From: Clostridium homopropionicum DSM 5847
GTDB lineage: Bacteria; Bacillota; Clostridia; Clostridiales; Clostridiaceae
Assembly (NCBI RefSeq): GCF_001263795.1
Contig: NZ_LHUR01000022.1
Coordinates: 124,001-188,000, forward strand
Direction: 5' to 3'
DNA: 64,000 nt
Positions 27,405-36,623 of the stretch are shown in pieces. Made by a program: the position numbers and the translations under genes. Under the pieces are notes generated by a model that was given only the letters and a program-made list of their open reading frames with translations, made no database searches and had not been told where the DNA came from. Position 1 is the first letter of the stretch, and each line of letters begins with the position of its first letter.

Positions 27405-28640
27405 TTAATTAAAAGCTTTTAAAACTAATGTAGCATTATGTCCACCAAAACCAAAAGAATTAGTTAAAGCATAATTAAATTCTGCTTTACTACCTTCATT
27501 AGGAATATAATTCAAATCACATTCTGGGTCTGGAGTTCTGTAATTTATTGTTGGTGGTAAAAATCCTTCCTTTATTGAAGATGCTGTTATTATAGCCTCA
27601 ATAGCACCTGAAGCTCCTAATAGATGACCTGTCATTGATTTAGTTGAACTAATTGGGATCTTATATGCATGTTCTCCAAAGACAGACTTCACTGCAGCAG
27701 TTTCATTTTTGTCATTCGGCTTTGTAGAAGTTCCATGTGCATTTATATAGCCAATGTCAGACGGTTTTATATCAGCATCTTCAATTGCAAGCTTCATGCA
27801 TCTTGCGGCCCCTTCTCCTCCTTCTGCTGGTGCAGTTATGTGAAAGGCATCATTTGTACAGCCATAACCAACTACTTCTGCAATTATATTTGCTCCTCTA
27901 CTTAAAGCATGCTGAAGTTCTTCAAGTATGAGTACTCCAGCCCCTTCTCCTAGCACAAATCCATTTCTTTCTAGATCAAATGGTCTACAAGCAGTTGCAG
28001 GATCATGATTTGTAGTCATGGCTTTACTTGCGCAAAAACCTGCTAAAGTTAATCCTGTAATAGGTGCTTCTGCTCCCCCGGCTATCATTACATCTGCATC
28101 ATTTCTTTGAATTACTTTGAATGAATCTCCAATTGAATTTGTAGAAGATGCACAAGCTGTAACAGAACACTCATTGAAGCCTTTAGCACCATACTTTATA
28201 GCAATAAGACCTGAAGCCATATTGGGTATCATCATTGGGACTAGGAAAGGACTTACCCTTCGATAGCCTTTTTCTATAAATTCATTATGTTGACTTACCA
28301 TAGTCTCAATTCCACCAATACCAGTGCCTATTATTACACCCATTCTTTCTTTATTGACTTTATTTAAATCAATTTTCGAATTTTTTACTGCTATTTCAGT
28401 GGATGCTAAAGCAAACTGTGCAAATCTATCAATTCTTCTCAATTCTCTTTTCTCAATAAAATTCATTGGATCAAAAGCTTTTACTTCCGATCCAACCTTA
28501 GTTGGTAAATCTGAAACATCAACTCTTTCAATGATGCTAATTCCGCTTCTTCCAATCTTTATTGATTCCCAAAGCTTATCTGCTCCTATTCCTAGAGATG
28601 AAACTGCCCCCATTCCTGTAATAACTACTCTTCTTTTCAT
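27405..28640 (-). CDS. fabF: Beta-ketoacyl-ACP synthase II
   Basis: A 411-residue KAS II enzyme that elongates acyl-ACP with malonyl-ACP in fatty acid synthesis. The catalytic triad is visible: Cys163 in SVTACASSTNSI, His302 in NAHGTSTKPNDKNE and His339 in MTGHLLGASG. The C-terminal NSFGFGGHNATLV is standard. It stands alone here rather than inside a fab operon, so it may be a secondary copy. The nearby AraC gene is divergent. Confidence 0.97.
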   Translation of the reverse strand: MKRRVVITGMGAVSSLGIGADKLWESIKIGRSGISIIERVDVSDLPTKVGSEVKAFDPMNFIEKRELRRIDRFAQFALASTEIAVKNSKIDLNKVNKERMGVIIGTGIGGIETMVSQHNEFIEKGYRRVSPFLVPMMIPNMASGLIAIKYGAKGFNECSVTACASSTNSIGDSFKVIQRNDADVMIAGGAEAPITGLTLAGFCASKAMTTNHDPATACRPFDLERNGFVLGEGAGVLILEELQHALSRGANIIAEVVGYGCTNDAFHITAPAEGGEGAARCMKLAIEDADIKPSDIGYINAHGTSTKPNDKNETAAVKSVFGEHAYKIPISSTKSMTGHLLGASGAIEAIITASSIKEGFLPPTINYRTPDPECDLNYIPNEGSKAEFNYALTNSFGFGGHNATLVLKAFN

Positions 28641-28844
28641 ATAGACCTCCTGTAAGCCATACTAGTAATATCAGTATAAATCTTTAAAATTTGAAAACTA
28701 TTTACTTTAATTGTCTTAATAGGTATAATAAACTGAAATGAAAAATATCGCCTTTGAAAATAATTGTAATAGATTAAACTAATTAAAATGAACAGATATT
28801 GCTTTTTAATTAAATAACTATTAATAAGAAAAGGTGTTTAAAAT

Positions 28845-29726
28845 ATGAAAGACTTAAAAAAAGCTATTGTTACTACAATAGATTATATTGAGAATAATCT
28901 TTATAATAGAATTTCCTTAGATGATATATCTCTCCATACCAGAATTTCAAAATATTATCTTCATAGGTCCTTTAAATCTTTAACAGGTGAATCTATTATT
29001 GAATATGTTCAAAGTAGAAAATTAACCTCCAGCATAAATGAGCTTATAAATACCAATATGAGAATTATCGACATTGCCTTAAACTATGGCTTTGATTATG
29101 AGCAATCTTATATAAGAGCTTTTAAAAAGACCTTTGGATGTACCCCATTAAAAGTAAGATCTGACCAAACCTCATTAAGTTTAGTAATTAAAGAAAAAAT
29201 TAATACTAAAGATATTTTATCTTTTGGAAATTCAATTACTTACAATCCACACTTTGTATTTAAGCAGAAATTTAATTTAGTTGGCATTAAACATAAGATA
29301 TTAAGTAAATCCGGTGATAAAACTGCAAATATATACGGAAAAGACTTCTTTTACAATCACAAAAATAGAATTCCTAATGTTATAAATCCACACCTATATT
29401 TTGGCTATACAGATTGGGGCAGTAATGGATTTATATATTATACTCCAAGTGCACATGTAAATGATTTAAATATTATTCCTGAAGGAATGATAGGTATTAC
29501 CGTTCCAACTCATAAATATGTTGTATTTCGCTTTATTGGTTTTTTTAGCCCCGATGAGATTAATGGCAGACATATAGGACGACTATTGGTTCAATTGTAC
29601 TCTAGATGGATTTTTAAATCAGGATATAAATTTGCTGATACTTTTAGATTTGAATATATAGATACTTCAATGTCAAAGGATAATTACTGCGAATTACATA
29701 TATATCAACCAATAGAAGACGCATAA
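28845..29726 (+). CDS. AraC-family regulator with C-terminal effector-binding domain
   Basis: The N-terminal ~100 residues are an AraC DNA-binding domain with two helix-turn-helices (ISLDDISLHTRISKYYLHRSFKSLTGES; IIDIALNYGFDYEQSYIRAFKKTFGCTPLKVR). The C-terminal ~170 residues resemble a GyrI-like ligand-binding domain (VPTHKYVVFRFIGF...). This is the Rob/BmrR-like layout for small-molecule sensing. The gene is followed by a terminator and then two paralogous genes of unknown function on the same strand, which are possible targets. Confidence 0.88.
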   Translation: MKDLKKAIVTTIDYIENNLYNRISLDDISLHTRISKYYLHRSFKSLTGESIIEYVQSRKLTSSINELINTNMRIIDIALNYGFDYEQSYIRAFKKTFGCTPLKVRSDQTSLSLVIKEKINTKDILSFGNSITYNPHFVFKQKFNLVGIKHKILSKSGDKTANIYGKDFFYNHKNRIPNVINPHLYFGYTDWGSNGFIYYTPSAHVNDLNIIPEGMIGITVPTHKYVVFRFIGFFSPDEINGRHIGRLLVQLYSRWIFKSGYKFADTFRFEYIDTSMSKDNYCELHIYQPIEDA

Positions 29727-29749
29727 AATCTTATAAGAAACTTTGCTTG

Positions 29750-29770
29750 AGACCCCTAGGGGTCTTTTTC
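29750..29770 (+). terminator. Terminator of the AraC-family gene
   Basis: AGACCCC / GGGGTCT with only TA between the arms (so an effective loop formed by opening the inner pairs), followed by TTTTT. Confidence 0.75.
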
Positions 29771-29849
29771 ACTATCATTACCTTTTTCACAAATGCCTAT
29801 TCTTTCTCATATTATATCATTATGAGAATTTACAGTTAGGAGTAAAAGT

Positions 29850-30386
29850 ATGCCAGAAAAAATTAGTAATCAACTAGTCGAGATAGTAAATATAACCAGC
29901 CCAGCCTTGAATTCAAGACTGGGAAGATATTTTATCGGACAAACCGGGCTGCTGAATTTTGGCAACGGATATAATGCCTGGGGCGGGATAATAAATCCTA
30001 TTAATTCAGGAGTCAATCTATATTTTGATATTTTTACCATAACAAACTTTTCTACACAAAGCTTCATGGGAGAAATATGGTTAAATGCCGATGCACCTAA
30101 AAATGCAGTAATCTCTTCAACTGTAACTCCATCGAATCAGGGTATTTCACCTGCTCCAATACCAAAGTCCGTAATGAAGTATGCCGATTATTTCACTGGA
30201 CCCATGACTAGAGGTGTAAATATTTTCGGCAGAATTGTTTCTCCAAATTCCACCCTTGTAAGCGATTCACACAATGGCTCAATAATTATCGGCCCAGGAG
30301 GCTCCTTTTCAATACTTATAAGACCGTTGGAATCTGAATGCATCACATGCACAATAGTTTTGACCTGGTGGGAGGAAGCAATATGA
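29850..30386 (+). CDS. Uncharacterised protein, first of two paralogues (DUF6143-like)
   Basis: A 178-residue protein without signal peptide or membrane segment. Features are LGRYFIGQTGLLNFGNGYNAWGG, NPINSGVNLYFDIFTITNFS, IIGPGGSFSILIRPL and a final TWWEEAI. It looks all-beta, jelly-roll-like. The family recalls what I know as DUF6143, found mostly in spore-formers, but I cannot confirm this. Base composition is more GC-rich and codon use more varied than in the neighbours, suggesting transfer. Its stop codon overlaps a mini-ORF start (ATGA) and the paralogue follows 36 bp later. Confidence 0.7.
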   Translation: MPEKISNQLVEIVNITSPALNSRLGRYFIGQTGLLNFGNGYNAWGGIINPINSGVNLYFDIFTITNFSTQSFMGEIWLNADAPKNAVISSTVTPSNQGISPAPIPKSVMKYADYFTGPMTRGVNIFGRIVSPNSTLVSDSHNGSIIIGPGGSFSILIRPLESECITCTIVLTWWEEAI

Positions 30387-30445
30387 ATCATCAGTCAATG
30401 CATGATTATGAGGAGGAAGATTATGAGCTTAGTATTAATGGATAA
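30383..30445 (+). CDS. Possible 20-residue coupled mini-ORF
   Basis: GGGAGGAAGCAAT precedes an ATG that overlaps the upstream stop as ATGA. The frame runs 20 codons and ends 23 bases inside the next gene in another frame. The peptide is very acidic (HDYEEEDYE). It includes the ribosome binding site of the downstream gene within its codons. It could be a translational-coupling device or chance; no homology is known to me. Confidence 0.25.
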   Translation: MNHQSMHDYEEEDYELSING

Positions 30446-30974
30446 TGAAAAACAACCCCCAAAAGTCAACGTACTTTCTGAGAACGTATATCACTCCTAT
30501 CTTGGAGAATACTTTCTAGGGCAAACTGATATCATTTCTTTCGGTGGAGGATATAATGCATGGGGTGCACTAGTCAACCCGTCTGATTCCAAGATTAATA
30601 TGTTTTTGAATGCCTATACCATTACCAATTTTTCCAATGTGTCATTAACAGCTGAAGGCTGGCTAAGTACCACACTTCCTGGAAGTGGAAAAACATCGCC
30701 ATATTTTGCTGCCGGTAATCAGGCAATTATTCCAACGCCAATGCCCAAGGTGAAAATTCTAAATTCCAGCTTTGTATCTTCAAAACCTAGCGGCGGTACC
30801 TACACCTTTGTAAGAAGGGTTGAACCAAGTCAAACCCTTACAAAGCATGATTTTCAAGGCCTGTATATCATACCTCCAGGAAGTTCATTTTCTCTATTCT
30901 TTTTGTCACCGGTAAATTCGCAGATATATGCGAGATTAGCCTTTGGTTGGTGGGAAGAATCTATATGTCAATAA
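30423..30974 (+). CDS. Uncharacterised protein, second of two paralogues (DUF6143-like)
   Basis: A 183-residue paralogue of the preceding gene: LGEYFLGQTDIISFGGGYNAWGALVNPSDSKINMFLNAYTITNFS matches it segment by segment, as do the IIPPGSSFSLFF stretch and the end FGWWEESI. GAGGAGG lies before the ATG at 30423, so I use that start rather than 30402. It probably forms one transcript with its partner, closed by a terminator. Function is unknown. The shared pattern argues for tandem duplication followed by divergence, possibly with the two chains assembling together. Confidence 0.7.
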   Translation: MSLVLMDNEKQPPKVNVLSENVYHSYLGEYFLGQTDIISFGGGYNAWGALVNPSDSKINMFLNAYTITNFSNVSLTAEGWLSTTLPGSGKTSPYFAAGNQAIIPTPMPKVKILNSSFVSSKPSGGTYTFVRRVEPSQTLTKHDFQGLYIIPPGSSFSLFFLSPVNSQIYARLAFGWWEESICQ

Positions 30975-30992
30975 GATTTACAAAGTCAATAT

Positions 30993-31017
30993 AAAAAAGA
31001 ACCCTCATGGGTTCTTT
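30993..31017. terminator. Bidirectional terminator between the paralogue pair and asnS
   Basis: AAAGAACCC, a 4-base loop and GGGTTCTTT, with T-rich flanks on both strands, between convergent genes. Confidence 0.85.
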
Positions 31018-31019
31018 CT

Positions 31020-32411
31020 TTAAAACTCAGCTACTCCTGGTGTTCTTGGGAATGGAATTACGTCTCTTATATTTCCCATACCAGTTAAGTACATTATCAT
31101 TCTTTCAAAACCAAGTCCATATCCAGCATGCTTAGTTTCGCCATACTTTCTTAGTTCTAAATACCACCAGTAATCTTCTTTATTAAGTCCTAATTCTTCC
31201 ATTCTCTTTTCTAAAGCAGGTATTCTCTCTTCTCTTTGGCTTCCACCAATTAGCTCTCCTACTCCTGGTACTAATAAATCTGCTGCTGCAACAGTCTTTC
31301 CATCATCGTTAAGTCTCATATAGAAAGACTTAATGTCCTTTGGATAATCTGTAACAAATAGAGGCTTCTTAAATACCTTATCAGTTAAGTATCTTTCATG
31401 CTCTGTTTGAAGGTCTATACCCCATTCTACTGGGTACTCAAATTCAGCTCCTGATTTTTTAAGTATATCTACTGCTTCTGTATAAGTTATTCTTCCAAAA
31501 TCAGAGTTAACTACATTTTCAAGTCTTTGGAATAACTCCTTGTCTATAAAGCTGTTGAAAAATTCCATTTCTTCTGGAGCATTTTCCATTACATAATTAA
31601 TTATATATTTAACCATAGCTTCTGCTGTATCCATGTAATCAGTTAAATCCGCAAAAGCCATTTCAGGTTCAATCATCCAAAACTCTGAAGCGTGTCTCGC
31701 TGTGTTTGAATTTTCTGCTCTAAAGGTAGGTCCAAAGGTATATATATTTCTAAAAGCAAGAGCAAAAATTTCTCCTTCTAACTGCCCACTTACTGTAAGA
31801 TTTGTTTGTTTTCCAAAAAAGTCTTGTTTATAATCAACCTTTCCCTTATCATCCTTAGGAGGGTTTTCTAAATCTAAGGTAGTTATCTGAAACATTTCTC
31901 CAGCACCTTCAGCATCGCTTCCTGTTATTATTGGTGTATGAACATAAACGAAATCTTGGTCTTGGAAAAATTTATGTATTGCATAAGCTGCTAAAGAACG
32001 AACTCTAAATACTGCTGAAAAAGTGTTACTTCTTGGTCTTAAATGAGCTATAGTTCTTAAGTATTCAAGAGTATGTCTCTTCTTTTGTAAAGGATAGTCT
32101 ACATTAGAATTTCCTTCTAAAACTACTTTCTTAGCTTGAAGCTCAAAAGGCTGCTTTGCATTTTCAGTTAGTACAATTATTCCTTCTACAAAAATACTTG
32201 AACTTATAGGGTATTTGCCTATTTCCTTAAAATTTTCTAGCTCTTCCCCAAAAACTACTTGAAGATTTTTAAAGAAACTACCATCATTCAATTCCATAAA
32301 TCCAAATTTATTTGAAGCTCTTATTGTTCTAATCCATCCGCTTATTTTTACTTCTTTATTGACAAACTTATCAGTTTCCCTGTAAATCTTTTTAATTAAT
32401 GCAGTTTCCAT
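31020..32411 (-). CDS. asnS: Asparaginyl-tRNA synthetase
   Basis: Class IIb synthetase (463 residues) that charges tRNA-Asn. The N-terminal OB-fold is followed by the catalytic core with motif 2 ([28 protein letters not shown]) and motif 3 ([15 protein letters not shown]). FERM.MYLTG and lack of an AspRS-type insertion identify AsnRS. The ATG at 32411 has GAGGAGGGATATC before it; the longer frame from 32453 has no site. Its leader contains a terminator/antiterminator pair (see 32454-32506), so expression is likely controlled by attenuation. Confidence 0.96.
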   Translation of the reverse strand: METALIKKIYRETDKFVNKEVKISGWIRTIRASNKFGFMELNDGSFFKNLQVVFGEELENFKEIGKYPISSSIFVEGIIVLTENAKQPFELQAKKVVLEGNSNVDYPLQKKRHTLEYLRTIAHLRPRSNTFSAVFRVRSLAAYAIHKFFQDQDFVYVHTPIITGSDAEGAGEMFQITTLDLENPPKDDKGKVDYKQDFFGKQTNLTVSGQLEGEIFALAFRNIYTFGPTFRAENSNTARHASEFWMIEPEMAFADLTDYMDTAEAMVKYIINYVMENAPEEMEFFNSFIDKELFQRLENVVNSDFGRITYTEAVDILKKSGAEFEYPVEWGIDLQTEHERYLTDKVFKKPLFVTDYPKDIKSFYMRLNDDGKTVAAADLLVPGVGELIGGSQREERIPALEKRMEELGLNKEDYWWYLELRKYGETKHAGYGLGFERMIMYLTGMGNIRDVIPFPRTPGVAEF

Positions 32412-32453
32412 GATATCCCTCCTCAATATAATATATAGTATAATACTTTTCAT

Positions 32454-32506
32454 AATAAAAAAACCTTAATCCTAAATAATTATTAGGACGAAGGTTTGGC
32501 TCCGTC
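32454..32506 (-). promoter_or_regulatory. Attenuator-like leader of asnS
   Basis: On the minus strand a strong hairpin (arms 32491-32497 plus 32483-32488 pairing with 32461-32467 plus 32470-32475) ends in TTTTTTTATT, about 45 bases before the asnS ribosome binding site. The segment GACGGAG (32506-32500) can instead pair with CTTCGTC (32493-32487), which destroys the terminator's 5' arm. This is a mutually exclusive antiterminator/terminator pair. The T-box sequence AGGGTGG is absent, so the sensing class is unknown. Confidence 0.6.
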
Positions 32507-32588
32507 TAAGTCTAGAAAAGTAAAAATATGGTCTCGGTTTCTCATATTAGAAAAAAACATTTTTTTATGTAATTTTTAGCTCATAAAG

Positions 32589-32617
32589 ATTATAATATTA
32601 AATAAAATGTATGTCAA
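32589..32617 (-). promoter_or_regulatory. Consensus sigma-A promoter of asnS
   Basis: TTGACA and TATAAT on the minus strand are separated by exactly 17 bases, a perfect match to consensus. The predicted transcript starts near 32581 and gives a leader of about 170 bases before asnS. The divergent dipeptidase gene starts 20 bases beyond the -35 box. Confidence 0.8.
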
Positions 32618-32636
32618 CAAATAACGGGGGTATTAT

Positions 32637-33569
32637 ATGAAACTTATTGATTTTCATTGTGACACTGCTCTAAAAGTATACGAGGATGCTTCAGAGCTTA
32701 AGGAAAATGATTACTCCATTGATATTCAAAAGTTAAAAAAAGCTAATTCTTTAGCACAGTTTTTCGCTATGTTTGTAGAGTTAAATATAACTAAAGATCC
32801 ATTACAAAAATGTCTAAGCATGATAGATAAATTCTATACTGAGCTTTCCAAAAATAAGGACTCAATATTATTAGCTACAAGCTACGAAGATTTACTTTAT
32901 AACAAATCTAAAGAGAAGATTTCTGCCTTTTTAACTGTTGAAGAAGGTGCGGTTCTAAAGGGACAAATGTCAAACCTTAGAATTTTAAATAAACTAGGTG
33001 TAAAATTAATAACTCTTACTTGGAACTTTCCTAATGAAATTGGTTATCCAAACTGTATACCTGAATATATGGATAAAGGCCTTACTCCTTTTGGAATTAA
33101 ATTAGTAGAAGAAATGAATAGGCTTAATATGATAGTGGATGTTTCTCATCTTTCTGATGGAGGCTTCTATGACGTAGCAAAGCATTCAAAGGCTCCCTTT
33201 GTAGCTTCTCATTCAAATGCAAGATCCATAACTAATCACCCTAGAAACTTAACTGATGAGATGATAAAGCTACTCTCTGAAAAAGGTGGAATTATGGGTT
33301 TGAACTTCTATGGAGAATTTCTAGGCGGAGGGCAGAACAGCAGGATTGATCATATGGTCTCCCATATTAAACACATAAAAAGCATTGGCGGTATAGAGGT
33401 TTTAGCTATTGGTTCCGATTTTGATGGTATAGAGTCAACTTTAGAAATTGAAAATATCGGAGAAATTCATAAGCTGATATCAGCTCTTAAGAAAAATAAA
33501 TTTACTGAATCAGATATAGAAAAAATCTTTTATAAAAATGCTTTGAGACTCCTAAAAGATATAGGCTAG
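32637..33569 (+). CDS. Membrane dipeptidase (peptidase M19)
   Basis: A 310-residue zinc dipeptidase of the renal dipeptidase family. The first metal motif FHCDT lies at residues 5-9. VEEGAVL supplies the bridging Glu, DVSHLSDGGFYDV and ASHSNARSI supply the His ligands, and IGSDFDGI is the conserved C-terminal Asp site. Family enzymes hydrolyse a range of dipeptides, including D-amino-acid-containing ones. A GGGGG ribosome binding site precedes the ATG. Despite the family name there is no signal peptide, so it should be cytosolic. Confidence 0.94.
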   Translation: MKLIDFHCDTALKVYEDASELKENDYSIDIQKLKKANSLAQFFAMFVELNITKDPLQKCLSMIDKFYTELSKNKDSILLATSYEDLLYNKSKEKISAFLTVEEGAVLKGQMSNLRILNKLGVKLITLTWNFPNEIGYPNCIPEYMDKGLTPFGIKLVEEMNRLNMIVDVSHLSDGGFYDVAKHSKAPFVASHSNARSITNHPRNLTDEMIKLLSEKGGIMGLNFYGEFLGGGQNSRIDHMVSHIKHIKSIGGIEVLAIGSDFDGIESTLEIENIGEIHKLISALKKNKFTESDIEKIFYKNALRLLKDIG

Positions 33570-33658
33570 TAATATTTTAATAAATATGTAATTTATGCTT
33601 TAATATAGTCAAGTCTTATTATAAAATATTAATATAAATAAGATTGAGGTGAAGGTAC

Positions 33659-33931
33659 ATGTACAAGTTAAGAAATTATTCCGAAGAAGCAGTTGACAAT
33701 TTGCTAGATACTGTATTGTCTAAATACGATAATACTTGTAAATGCGAAAAATGTAAGCTAGACATAAAAGCTTATGCATTAAACTCTATCACCCCTAAGT
33801 ATGTGGTTTCTGACAAAGGCGAAATTTATACTCGAGCTCTTAATGAAATTAATAAACAGGAAGTAGTAAACATTACAGAAGCCATAATGAAAGCAATTGA
33901 AATTGTAAGCAGCAATCCTAAGCACGATTAA
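33659..33931 (+). CDS. comFB: ComFB-family late competence protein
   Basis: A 90-residue protein with the ComFB pattern: YSEEAVDNLLDTVLSKYDNTCKCEKCKLDIKAYALNSITPKYVVSDKGEIYTRA. Two CxxC-type cysteine pairs (CKCEKC) suggest a metal or structural site. In Bacillus, comFB lies between comFA and comFC but is dispensable for transformation; here it is isolated, so a competence role is not implied. GAGGTG precedes the ATG, and a strong terminator follows. Confidence 0.85.
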   Translation: MYKLRNYSEEAVDNLLDTVLSKYDNTCKCEKCKLDIKAYALNSITPKYVVSDKGEIYTRALNEINKQEVVNITEAIMKAIEIVSSNPKHD

Positions 33932-33976
33932 AAGGCAGCTCTAATATTAAATTAAATAATATTAGGGCTGCTTTTT
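33931..33976 (+). terminator. Terminator of comFB
   Basis: GGCAGC-CTAATATT pairs with AATATTAG-GCTGC around a small loop and is followed by TTTTT. Confidence 0.85.
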
Positions 33977-34058
33977 AAAAACTAAATTTATTCACAAAAT
34001 ATCTCAAAGTATAAAACCTCTTTCTTTGGAAATTTTAAATGTTAAAGGAGTGAACATA

Positions 34059-35750
34059 ATGGAATACATGAAGGCTTATAATGAATGGCTGAAGGATAGC
34101 TATATTGATGAAAAAACAAAAGAAGAGTTGAAAAATATTGAAAAAGATGAAAAAGATATAGAAGATAGATTTTACAAAAATTTAGAATTTGGAACAGCTG
34201 GTTTAAGAGGTAAACTAGGAGCTGGAACTAACAGAATGAATATTTATACCATTTCAAAGGTAACTCAAGGTATAGCTGAATTTATAAAAGAAAAAGGCAT
34301 TTCCTATATGAACAGGGGAGTAGCGATAGCCTATGATGTTAGGTATTTTTCAAAGGATTTTGCCAAAACTACTGCCCTAGTATTTGCAGCTAACGGTATT
34401 AAAGTTTTTCTATTTGAAGATATTAGGCCTACCCCCGAGCTTTCTTTTGCCATTAGACATTTAAATGCTTGTGCAGGAGTGATAATAACTGCAAGCCATA
34501 ATCCAAAAGAATACAATGGCTATAAGGTTTACTGGGAAGATGGGGCTCAGGTTTTATCGACTATTGCTGATCCTATGACAGAAAAAATTAATAAAATTAC
34601 TAGCTTTAATGATATAAAGAGCATCTCCTATGAAGAAGCAATCGATAAAGGTCTGCTTCAAATAATAGGAAAAGAAATAGATGATGTATATATTTCTAAG
34701 GTAAAAGCTTTAAGCATAAGTGATGATATTGATAAGAATATTAAAATTGTATATACTCCATTAAACGGTACAGGGAATATACCTGTGAGAAGGGTTCTAA
34801 GAGAAAAAGGATTTACAAATATAATAGTAGTTCCTGAACAGGAACTTCCTGATCCAGATTTCACCACTGTAGGTTATCCAAATCCCGAAGACACTAAAGC
34901 TTTTAAATATGCAGAAAATCTAGGTAAAAAAGTTAATGCAGAGCTTTTAATTGCAACAGATCCTGACTGTGATAGACTTGCTATAGAGGTTAGGGATAAA
35001 AATGGAGACTACATTTCTTTAAATGGCAATCAAACTGGTGCTATTCTTATTCAGTACATTGTTGAAGGTATGAATGAAAAAGGCAATTTACCCAAAAATG
35101 CTGCTATTGTCAAATCCATAGTTACAGGAGATTTAGGTAAAGCTATTGGTGAAAAATATGGAGTAACCACCTTTGAATCCTTAACTGGCTTTAAAAATAT
35201 TTGTGGTAGAATCCCCGAATTTGAAGCTACAGGAAAATATAAATTTATTTTTGGATATGAAGAAAGTATTGGATATACTTCTGGTACCTTTGTTAGAGAT
35301 AAGGATGGAGTCAGTTCTTCAATGCTTCTATGTGAAGCAGCAGCTTACTACAAAACTAAAGGGAAATCTTTAATTGATGTTTTAGAAGATATATACAAAG
35401 AGCATGGATATTATAAAGAAAAGCAAATATCCATTGAGCTTGAAGGTCTTCAAGGTCAAGCAAGAATTAAAAGAATGATGGAAACCTATAGGAAATATTA
35501 TCCAAGAGAGATAGCCTCAGCAAAACTAAATAAATTTATAGACTTTCTTAAGGGCTATGCTGATATTCCTCCTTCTGATGTATTAAAATTCTATCTGGAA
35601 GATGGAAGCTGGTACGCAATTCGCCCTTCTGGCACTGAACCTAAAATAAAAATTTATTTATATACAAAAGGAAACACATCTGCTGAAGCAGATAATAACC
35701 TTTCTAATATGGAAAAAGTTATTTTAGAATTCCTAAATTGTATAGCCTAA
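34059..35750 (+). CDS. pgcA: Phosphoglucomutase (alpha-D-phosphohexomutase)
   Basis: A 563-residue enzyme interconverting glucose 1- and 6-phosphate through a phosphoserine. Motifs in order are FGTAGLRGKLGAGTNRMN, catalytic Ser in ITASHNPKEYNGYKVY, metal loop ATDPDCDRLAI, sugar loop FGYEESIGY and phosphate loop IRPSGTEPKIKIY. Length matches the long PgcA/PGM type rather than GlmM. AAAGGAG precedes the ATG at 34059. It connects to the glycogen genes elsewhere in the window by supplying or using glucose 1-phosphate. Confidence 0.95.
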   Translation: MEYMKAYNEWLKDSYIDEKTKEELKNIEKDEKDIEDRFYKNLEFGTAGLRGKLGAGTNRMNIYTISKVTQGIAEFIKEKGISYMNRGVAIAYDVRYFSKDFAKTTALVFAANGIKVFLFEDIRPTPELSFAIRHLNACAGVIITASHNPKEYNGYKVYWEDGAQVLSTIADPMTEKINKITSFNDIKSISYEEAIDKGLLQIIGKEIDDVYISKVKALSISDDIDKNIKIVYTPLNGTGNIPVRRVLREKGFTNIIVVPEQELPDPDFTTVGYPNPEDTKAFKYAENLGKKVNAELLIATDPDCDRLAIEVRDKNGDYISLNGNQTGAILIQYIVEGMNEKGNLPKNAAIVKSIVTGDLGKAIGEKYGVTTFESLTGFKNICGRIPEFEATGKYKFIFGYEESIGYTSGTFVRDKDGVSSSMLLCEAAAYYKTKGKSLIDVLEDIYKEHGYYKEKQISIELEGLQGQARIKRMMETYRKYYPREIASAKLNKFIDFLKGYADIPPSDVLKFYLEDGSWYAIRPSGTEPKIKIYLYTKGNTSAEADNNLSNMEKVILEFLNCIA

Positions 35751-35861
35751 TACTTAATCAGTGTTAAATTCATCCAATACGTGAATATGACAGTATAAGT
35801 AATATATTTCAAATTTACAATTTTTGTATTATAATGATATTGTATACATCACTAATTATAA

Positions 35862-35906
35862 GAAAACCATCATCAGGATAAAAATTTTTTTAATCTTGAT
35901 GATGGT
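35862..35906 (-). terminator. Terminator downstream of the hemerythrin gene
   Basis: ACCATCATCA / TGATGATGGT stem with an AT-rich loop of about 21 bases. The T-run is on the minus-strand side, so it serves the hemerythrin gene and perhaps also the phosphoglucomutase gene. Confidence 0.65.
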
Positions 35907-35934
35907 AATTTAATTAGTTTCAAGTTTTGCCACT

Positions 35935-36492
35935 TTAAAAGACTATACCTGACTCTAATTCATCTAAAAGCTTCATATACTTTTCTTGAACTTTTCTTTC
36001 TCCTGCTTTTTCTTCAATTTCCTTACACTTTTCATCTATTTCATCTAAATCTTCTTTTGATAAATTGTTTTTAGCATACTTATAAAGAGCATTATCTTCT
36101 TTAAAAATATGTCTTTTTAATAAATCTGAATATCCAATAGAATTAGCTATTATATCTACTCTTGAATCCATATCTCCGGCTTCATACTTCTTTAAAGCCT
36201 CTTCTAGGTTCATCATGAAAAGTCTGCCTAAATCGTGTTCAACAAGCATTCCTTCTACTGTAACCTTCCCAATACGGTTGTTATCTCCACCTTTTAATTT
36301 TTCAAAAAGAACTATTTCCTCTTTGCTGTGGTGATGTTTATCTGCGTAATTTCTTACAAAGTCAATTATCTTATAAAAGTTGTTGTAATCTACCTGTTCA
36401 TTATTAACTACTTTAATACAGACCTTTCTTATAACTTCAAGCATTCTCAAGATATTCTTATGTTCTTCCATCATAATATTTATTGCATTCAT
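35935..36492 (-). CDS. Hemerythrin-domain protein
   Basis: A 185-residue four-helix protein. Iron-ligand positions are visible: EEHKNILRML in helix 1, DKHHHSKEEIVLFEKL in helix 2, VEHDLGR in helix 3 and LLKRHIFKEDNALYKYA in helix 4. Stand-alone hemerythrins of this DUF542-free type bind a di-iron centre and oxygen or NO, and help anaerobes with oxygen or iron handling. AAAGGGG precedes the ATG at 36492. It is a single-gene unit. Confidence 0.93.
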   Translation of the reverse strand: MNAINIMMEEHKNILRMLEVIRKVCIKVVNNEQVDYNNFYKIIDFVRNYADKHHHSKEEIVLFEKLKGGDNNRIGKVTVEGMLVEHDLGRLFMMNLEEALKKYEAGDMDSRVDIIANSIGYSDLLKRHIFKEDNALYKYAKNNLSKEDLDEIDEKCKEIEEKAGERKVQEKYMKLLDELESGIVF

Positions 36493-36623
36493 TTTTATTT
36501 CCCCTTTCAAAATCACATTTATTTCTAATAGTATTTCTTATTTTTGATAATAAATTTATTGTTTTTTTCTTTAGTAAATAATATCATATTTTTAGGGAGA
36601 ACTTAGTAACTTTAGTTACGTAA

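Noticed and set aside
32411-32640. T-box riboswitch before asnS
   Set aside because: The AGGGTGG box and stem I elements are absent and the leader is short, so I only claim an attenuator-like switch.
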